Assembly: GCA_035497315.1 (NCBI GenBank)
Contig: DATJDU010000103.1
Span: forward strand, 1-64,000
DNA length: 64,000 nt
Direction of reading: 5' to 3'
From: Andeanibacterium sp035497315
GTDB taxonomy: Bacteria; Pseudomonadota; Alphaproteobacteria; Sphingomonadales; Sphingomonadaceae
Part shown: one piece after another, positions 59,089 through 64,000 of the stretch
Numbering within the stretch: position 1 is the first letter of the stretch
Layout: every line of letters begins with the position of its first letter
The notes under the pieces: generated by a model
The model's input: only the letters and a program-made list of their open reading frames with translations
What the model was told of the DNA's origin: nothing
The model's database searches: none
Position numbers and translations under genes: made by a program

Positions 59089-60633
59089 ATGAACCGCCGC
59101 CTTATCGCCACCCTGCTGACTGCGGCTGCCGCTATCGCGCCGATGGCCTCTGTGCCCTCGGGCGTGGCCCACGCCCAGTCGGTGATGCGGCCTTCCGTCG
59201 ATATCGTGCTTTCCATCGGCCGTGGCCAGCTCGTCAGTGTGCCGGGCAACATGACGGACATCTTTGTCGCCAACGAGCAGATCGCAGATGTCCAGGTCAA
59301 GTCGCAACGTCAGCTCTACGTCTTCGGGCTTTCGGGCGGCGAGACCACTGTCTATGCCAGCAACGCTTCCGGCGACGTGGTGTGGGCGGCGAATATCCGG
59401 GTCGGGTCGAACATAGACAGCATCGACCAGATGCTGACAATGGCCATGCCTGACGCCAAAGTCTCTGTCGCCACCATGGGCACCAACACTGTGTTGTTGA
59501 CCGGCACCGTGGCCGCACCCGAAGATGCAGCCGAAGCAGAGCGCCTGGTAAAAGCCTTCGTGGGTGAAAATTCCAACGTGGTGAGCCGCCTCAAGACGGC
59601 CACTCCGCTGCAGGTCAACTTGCAGGTAAAGTTCGCTGAAGTCAGCCGTTCGCTGGTGCGGGCGCTGGGTGCCAATCTGAATTCGATCGACAGTTCGAGC
59701 GGCTTCAAGTTCGGTATCGGGCAAGGCCGTCCGTTGGGTAGCCAATGGTCCCCGGGTGGCCCGCTCGTCACAGGTGGATGGGATCCGTCAGAGGGCTACA
59801 CTGTCCTTGGTCGGGCTGAAAGCGGAACCAGCCTGGGCTTTAACGGCAAACTCCTGGGGCTGGATCTTCTGGGCGCGCTCGACCTTGCCGAGACTAACGG
59901 CCTCGTCACCACACTCTCGCAGCCCAACCTCACCGCGCTCTCGGGCGAAACGGCCGACTTCCTGGCCGGCGGCGAGTTCCCGATCCTGACCAGTCAGGGC
60001 CTGGGCACGACTGCGGTCGAATACAAGAAATACGGCGTCAGCCTCGCCTATACGCCCACTGTCCTCGCCAACGGCCGGATTTCGATCCGCGTGCGCCCGG
60101 AAGTGTCGGAACTGTCGACTCAGGGCGCTGTGACGATGAACAATTTCACCGTTCCTGCGCTTACCGTGCGCCGCGCTGAAACGACCGTTGAGCTTGGTTC
60201 CGGCCAGAGCTTCATGATCGCAGGCCTGCTGAGCAACAATTCGCAGAACACCATCGAAAAGGCCCCTGGCCTCGGCGATGTGCCGATCCTGGGCAACCTC
60301 TTCAAATCGACCGAATTCCGCAAGGGCCAGACCGAACTGGTGATCGTGGTCACCCCCTATCTGGTGAACCCGGTCGATGCGAACGACATCAAGCTGCCTA
60401 CCGACGGCTTCCGGACGCCGACCACCATCCAGCAGCTTCTGGGCAATCAGGAGAATGATGGGGTTACAGGCGGCGATCGTCCCAAGCCGCGTGCGGTCGG
60501 CGAAGGGGCCAATGCCCCCAAGCTCGGCCTCGAAGATTACGACGCCAATGGCGACGCGAAGGACCGCCCCCGCAACGGCAAGGCCGAACGCCGGGCCGAA
60601 GCCGAGGCAACGCCCGGTTTCAGCCTCAAGTGA
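59089..60633 (+). CDS. cpaC: Outer membrane secretin CpaC
   Basis: CpaC is the outer membrane secretin through which the Tad pilus exits. The 514-residue protein starts MNRRLIATLL with a signal peptide ending at AHA, then N-terminal domains (pilus-assembly N and BON-like) and the secretin domain with the VPILGNLFKS motif near the C-terminus. ATG 59089 has AAGGGG at 7 bases. ATG 59017, just after cpaB, also has a good Shine-Dalgarno but would put 24 residues before the signal peptide. Confidence 0.94.
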   Translation: MNRRLIATLLTAAAAIAPMASVPSGVAHAQSVMRPSVDIVLSIGRGQLVSVPGNMTDIFVANEQIADVQVKSQRQLYVFGLSGGETTVYASNASGDVVWAANIRVGSNIDSIDQMLTMAMPDAKVSVATMGTNTVLLTGTVAAPEDAAEAERLVKAFVGENSNVVSRLKTATPLQVNLQVKFAEVSRSLVRALGANLNSIDSSSGFKFGIGQGRPLGSQWSPGGPLVTGGWDPSEGYTVLGRAESGTSLGFNGKLLGLDLLGALDLAETNGLVTTLSQPNLTALSGETADFLAGGEFPILTSQGLGTTAVEYKKYGVSLAYTPTVLANGRISIRVRPEVSELSTQGAVTMNNFTVPALTVRRAETTVELGSGQSFMIAGLLSNNSQNTIEKAPGLGDVPILGNLFKSTEFRKGQTELVIVVTPYLVNPVDANDIKLPTDGFRTPTTIQQLLGNQENDGVTGGDRPKPRAVGEGANAPKLGLEDYDANGDAKDRPRNGKAERRAEAEATPGFSLK

Positions 60634-60647
60634 GAAAGGTGAACACG

Positions 60648-61307
60648 ATGCTCATCCGTATGACCAAACCGGCCGTCACGGCCCTGGCGCTCACTCTGGG
60701 ACTGTCGCTTGCCGGCTGCGCGAGCCAGCCGACCAACCGCTCGCTCGATTCGATCAAGCAGCCGGTCGTCGAACGGTCCAATTACAGCTTCGATCTCGAT
60801 GCCGGTTCGGGCAGCCTGTCCATCTCGGAACAGCAGCGCCTCAATGAATGGTTCAGGGCCATGGAGCTCGGCTATGGCGATCGCATCTCGATCGACGATC
60901 CGCTCACCAGCCCCGCCACGCGCGAGAAGATCGCCGAGATCGCAGCGCGATACGGCATCCTTGTGAGCGAAGGCGCACCGATAACCGAAGGCACCGTGAT
61001 GCCGGGCAAGGCCCGTGTTGTCGTGACCCGCGCCAAGGCATCGGTCCCCGGCTGCCCCGACTGGGGTGACCGGGCCGCTTCGAACTACAACAACGCCACC
61101 AATGACGGCTTCGGCTGCGCGGTGAACGGCAATCTCGCCGCGATGGTCGCCGATCCGGAACATCTGATCCACGGCGCAAAAGGCAACGGCGAAACGCTGA
61201 TCATGACCTCGAACAAGGCCATCGCCAGCTATCGCGCCAAGGCGCCAACTGGCGAGGATGGCCTGAAAGGCAGCTCGACAAGCGCCGTCTCGAAGGGAGG
61301 TAACTGA
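60648..61307 (+). CDS. cpaD: Pilus assembly lipoprotein CpaD
   Basis: CpaD is a lipoprotein needed for Tad pilus secretin assembly. The 219-residue protein has a lipobox LAGC (Cys at about 25) and the family segments GCPDWGDRAASNYNNATNDGFGCAV and NLAAMVADPEHLIHG. ATG 60648 has AAAGGTGA upstream; a GTG at 60630 overlapping the cpaC stop is also in frame. cpaE follows after 4 bp. Confidence 0.93.
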   Translation: MLIRMTKPAVTALALTLGLSLAGCASQPTNRSLDSIKQPVVERSNYSFDLDAGSGSLSISEQQRLNEWFRAMELGYGDRISIDDPLTSPATREKIAEIAARYGILVSEGAPITEGTVMPGKARVVVTRAKASVPGCPDWGDRAASNYNNATNDGFGCAVNGNLAAMVADPEHLIHGAKGNGETLIMTSNKAIASYRAKAPTGEDGLKGSSTSAVSKGGN

Positions 61308-61311
61308 GGTC

Positions 61312-62598
61312 ATGAATGCTCCCTGGAAAGCCGGTACACCTAACGGACGTGATCCGTTCGCCGCATTCATCTGCGACGAAACGGCGCTGGATGTCCTGCG
61401 CCCGGTCGTGATCGAAATGGGCTGGCAGCCTGAGAAATGCGCCAAGGGCGGGCTTCGCAACGCCGTCCAGTCGCTCTCGGTGACCGCAAGCCCGAACATC
61501 CTGATGGTGGACCTGTCGGAAAGCGGCGATCCGCTGAACGACATCAATGCCCTTGCCGAGGTTTGCGAACCGGGCACGGTGGTCATCGCTGTCGGTCAGG
61601 TGAACGACGTCCGCCTCTATCGCGACCTGCTGGCCAGCGGGATCCACGATTACCTGCTCAAGCCGCTTTCGGCGAGCCAGGTACGCGATGCGCTGGTCCA
61701 GGCCCAGTCGGTATTCTCGTCCCCCAAGGCAAGCGATGCCAACGCAGCCAAACGGCATATCTCCACAGCGGTTGTCGGCACGCGCGGCGGCGTTGGCGCC
61801 TCCACTCTGGCAACCTCGCTTGCCTGGCTGTTCTCGACCGATCACCGCATACCGACCGCCCTGCTGGACCTCGACGTCCATTTCGGCACCGGGGCGCTGA
61901 CGCTCGACCTCGAACCCGGCCGCGGGCTTACCGATGCGATAGACAATCCGAGCCGTATCGACGGGCTGTTCATCGAACGCGCGATGATCCGCGCAAACGA
62001 CAACCTCTCGATCCTCTCGGCCGAAGCTCCGATCAATTCCCCTCTGATGACCGACGGCTCCGCCTTCGTGCAGCTTGAGGAGGAATTCCGTCATGCCTTC
62101 GAGATGACCGTGGTCGACCTGCCGCGGAACATGCTGATCAATTTTCCGCATTTGCTGGCCGACGTAAACGTCGTGGTGCTGGCAACGGAAATGACCCTGG
62201 CCTCGGCCCGCGACGCGATCCGCCTGCTCTCCTGGCTCAAGTCGAACGCGCCCCATGCTACCCCGCTGGTTGTGGCCAACAAGATTCAGCCAAGCTTCGT
62301 CGAGATCACCAAGGCTGACTTCGAGGCCTCGATTGAGCGCAAGATCGACTTCAACATCCCGCTCGATCAGCGCGCGGCGGTGAATGCGGCCAAACTTGGC
62401 CAGACCTTTGTGGACGCCAACCGCGCGACAAAGGCTGCCTCGGTGATCCGCGACATCGCCAATGCGGTGATCGGAGCCGGTGGTGAGGATGCCGTGCTGC
62501 CTCATGAGACCGGCGGCAAATCGTTGCTGGGCAAGTTCGATATCAAATCGCTCATGGCCAAGAAGGGCAGCAAGAAAGCGGCGGAAGCCGTCGAATGA
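61312..62598 (+). CDS. cpaE: Pilus assembly ATPase CpaE/TadZ
   Basis: CpaE is a MinD/ParA-like localisation factor that targets the Tad pilus machine to the pole. The 428-residue protein has an N-terminal receiver-like domain (about 15-140), then the deviant Walker A motif VVGTRGGVGASTLATSLAW at about residues 154-172, LLDLDVHFG and VVDLPRN. The next gene is tadB; cpaF is not between them. Confidence 0.95.
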   Translation: MNAPWKAGTPNGRDPFAAFICDETALDVLRPVVIEMGWQPEKCAKGGLRNAVQSLSVTASPNILMVDLSESGDPLNDINALAEVCEPGTVVIAVGQVNDVRLYRDLLASGIHDYLLKPLSASQVRDALVQAQSVFSSPKASDANAAKRHISTAVVGTRGGVGASTLATSLAWLFSTDHRIPTALLDLDVHFGTGALTLDLEPGRGLTDAIDNPSRIDGLFIERAMIRANDNLSILSAEAPINSPLMTDGSAFVQLEEEFRHAFEMTVVDLPRNMLINFPHLLADVNVVVLATEMTLASARDAIRLLSWLKSNAPHATPLVVANKIQPSFVEITKADFEASIERKIDFNIPLDQRAAVNAAKLGQTFVDANRATKAASVIRDIANAVIGAGGEDAVLPHETGGKSLLGKFDIKSLMAKKGSKKAAEAVE

Positions 62599-62683
62599 CC
62601 GGAATGGCGGCCAGTCGGGGTGCATCCGCGCCTGCAGGACAGCGGCGCCGCTGGACATGCGTGAGGAAGGACGGAGCGAGGCA

Positions 62684-63655
62684 ATGAATATTCTGCAGCT
62701 CGTACTGTTCCTGTGCGGTATCGCGGCCGTGCTGGGGCTGCTCTATGCAGCCTTTGCCGGCCCTTCGGCCGCGAAGGAAGGTGCTCGCCGTCTGCAATCG
62801 GTGCGCTACCGCCATTCCGAAAGTACGATCGACAAAGTCGAATCCCAGCTCAAGAAGGCCATCGCCGCACGGAAACCGAAGATGCACCGCATCGCAGGCT
62901 CCGCCTCGCGGACGGAGGCTCTGGCACTGCGGCTGCATCGTAGCGGCAAGAACTGGACCATCACCCAATATATCTACGTATCGGTAGGCCTCGCGCTGGC
63001 TATCACAGTGCTGATCTATCTCAAGACGGGCGCGGCGCTGATGGCGCTGGGCATTGGCGTCATGGTTGGCGGGGGCCTCCCGCACATGGCAGTGAACATG
63101 TCCATCAAGCGGCGTACCAACGCCTTCAATTCCAAATTCCCGGACGCGATCGAACTTCTCGTGCGCGGCTTGCGCTCCGGCCTTCCGGTTACCGAGACTC
63201 TCTCGGTAGTGGCGAGCGAGATTCCCGGGCCGGTGGGCGAGGAATTCCGCGCTATCGTCGATCGCATCAAGGTTGGCAGGACGATGGAAGATTCGCTGCA
63301 AGTGACCGCAGATCGGCTTGGTACTCCGGAATTCCAGTTCTTCTGCATCACGCTGGCGATCCAGCGGGAGACCGGCGGCAACCTTGCCGAAACGCTCTCG
63401 AACCTCGCCGATGTGCTTCGCAAGCGGGCGCAGATGAAGCTGAAGATCCGGGCCATGAGTTCGGAATCCAAGGCGTCGGCCTATATCGTCGGCGCACTGC
63501 CCTTTCTCGTCTTCGCGATGATCTACTGGGTCAATCCTCACTATCTGGCAGCGTTCTTCGTCGATGATCGCCTGATCGTCGCCGGGGTTGGCGGCTTTGT
63601 CTGGATGGGCATTGGCGCATTGATCATGGCCAAGATGGTCAGCTTCGAAATCTGA
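62684..63655 (+). CDS. tadB: Type II secretion F-family protein TadB
   Basis: TadB (CpaG) is an inner-membrane platform protein of the Tad pilus. The 323-residue protein has hydrophobic segments at the N-terminus and about 110-145, the T2SSF domain with FPDAIELLVRGLRSGLPVTETL, RETGGNLAETLSNLADVLRKR, and two C-terminal membrane helices. ATG 62684 has GGAGCGAGG upstream; ATG 62657 is in frame. Confidence 0.94.
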   Translation: MNILQLVLFLCGIAAVLGLLYAAFAGPSAAKEGARRLQSVRYRHSESTIDKVESQLKKAIAARKPKMHRIAGSASRTEALALRLHRSGKNWTITQYIYVSVGLALAITVLIYLKTGAALMALGIGVMVGGGLPHMAVNMSIKRRTNAFNSKFPDAIELLVRGLRSGLPVTETLSVVASEIPGPVGEEFRAIVDRIKVGRTMEDSLQVTADRLGTPEFQFFCITLAIQRETGGNLAETLSNLADVLRKRAQMKLKIRAMSSESKASAYIVGALPFLVFAMIYWVNPHYLAAFFVDDRLIVAGVGGFVWMGIGALIMAKMVSFEI

Positions 63656-63673
63656 TCGGGACGGAACCGGAAC

Positions 63674-64000
63674 ATGATCAACACACCTCCCGGACCCACG
63701 CTTCTCGGTTTCGACGTTATCGCCGTCGGTTCCGTTCTGGCCGGCGTTGCCGCGCTGGCAGTAATGATGGCGATCTATGCTGCGATCACCGTGCGCGACC
63801 CGATGACCCGCCGAGTGAAGACGCTCAACGCACGGCGCGAGGAACTGAAGGCCGGCATCGTCACCGCCACTGCCAAGAAGCGCCAGAGCCTCGTCCGCAA
63901 GACCGAGACGACCGACCGGATCAAGGACACTCTGGAGCGCATGAAAGTGCTCCAGGACAGCCAGCTCAAGCAGGTCCAGCAAAGGCTGGCCCAGGCCGGC
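63674..64000 (+). CDS. tadC: Type II secretion F-family protein TadC, 3-prime truncated by window edge
   Basis: The first 109 codons are visible: MINTPPGPTLLGFD, a membrane helix at about residues 15-38 and a charged helical segment (RVKTLNARREELKAG). This matches the start of TadC (CpaH), the partner of TadB. It follows tadB after 18 bp. Confidence 0.88.
   Translation, partial: MINTPPGPTLLGFDVIAVGSVLAGVAALAVMMAIYAAITVRDPMTRRVKTLNARREELKAGIVTATAKKRQSLVRKTETTDRIKDTLERMKVLQDSQLKQVQQRLAQAG

Noticed and set aside
1..64000. CRISPR arrays, rRNA, tRNA, insertion sequences, prophage or defence islands
   Set aside because: No regularly spaced repeats, RNA gene signatures, transposases, integrases or defence gene families were seen; composition is even across the window.

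Overview
The window is about 64 kb of gene-dense, high-GC chromosome from an alphaproteobacterium, most likely a member of the Sphingomonadales. This rests on protein character and gene order: the argS-SPOR-nagZ-scpA-scpB-tatA-tatB-tatC run, a class II argC, a homoserine kinase of the APH fold, and a Caulobacter-like cpa/tad locus. No tRNA, rRNA, CRISPR array, insertion sequence or prophage block was recognised. The genus is not determinable from this window alone.

Layout. Positions 1-2.3 kb hold a BI-1 family membrane protein, proC and a YbjN-like gene (all minus), with a small dispersed palindromic repeat ahead of proC. From 2.5 to 23.1 kb lies a complete division and cell-wall cluster on the minus strand, transcribed from mraZ: mraZ, rsmH, ftsL, ftsI, murE, murF, mraY, murD, ftsW, murG, murC, murB, ddl, ftsQ, ftsA, ftsZ, then a TPR/SPOR protein. 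From mraZ to ftsA nearly every gene overlaps its neighbour by a stop/start fusion. Upstream, 23.4-36.3 kb is a mosaic of metabolic and maintenance genes: a GldG-like protein pair, cysK, a 2Fe-2S ferredoxin, an AlkA-type glycosylase, an SDR, a pterin dehydratase, ccmA-ccmB, map, a DUF3298-type lipoprotein, a leucyl aminopeptidase, argC, and the nitrogen pair glnB-glnA with a strong terminator. From 36.4 to 44.8 kb come a glycosyltransferase, an OmpA-type porin, a lone GH24 lysozyme, an arginyl/leucyl-tRNA-protein transferase, ilvA, a beta-hydroxyacid dehydrogenase and an exported amidohydrolase. From 44.9 to 51.7 kb is the argS to tatC operon (minus). From 51.8 to 57.3 kb are a lipoprotein, ispH-thrB-rnhA (plus), a DUF1508 protein, a FAD oxidoreductase and a hydrolase that appears to use an ATT start codon. 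From 57.4 kb to the right edge is a Flp/Tad pilus locus (cpaA, cpaB, cpaC, cpaD, cpaE, tadB, tadC truncated by the edge), with neither a pilin gene nor cpaF in the expected slots.

The most interesting signals are regulatory. Two sites match the alphaproteobacterial LexA box GTTC-N7-GTTC and share 14 of 18 bases over an extended core. One lies in the promoter region of the mraZ division cluster; the other is 24 bp upstream of the GH24 lysozyme start. Together they suggest that DNA damage coordinates division and wall synthesis with lysozyme production, which recalls SOS-driven lysis systems. A perfect DnaA box and a GANTC methylation site sit in the ftsA-ftsZ gap, consistent with cell-cycle control of ftsZ. 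Two near-identical sigma-54-like sites precede glnB-glnA. All of these are sequence-based predictions.
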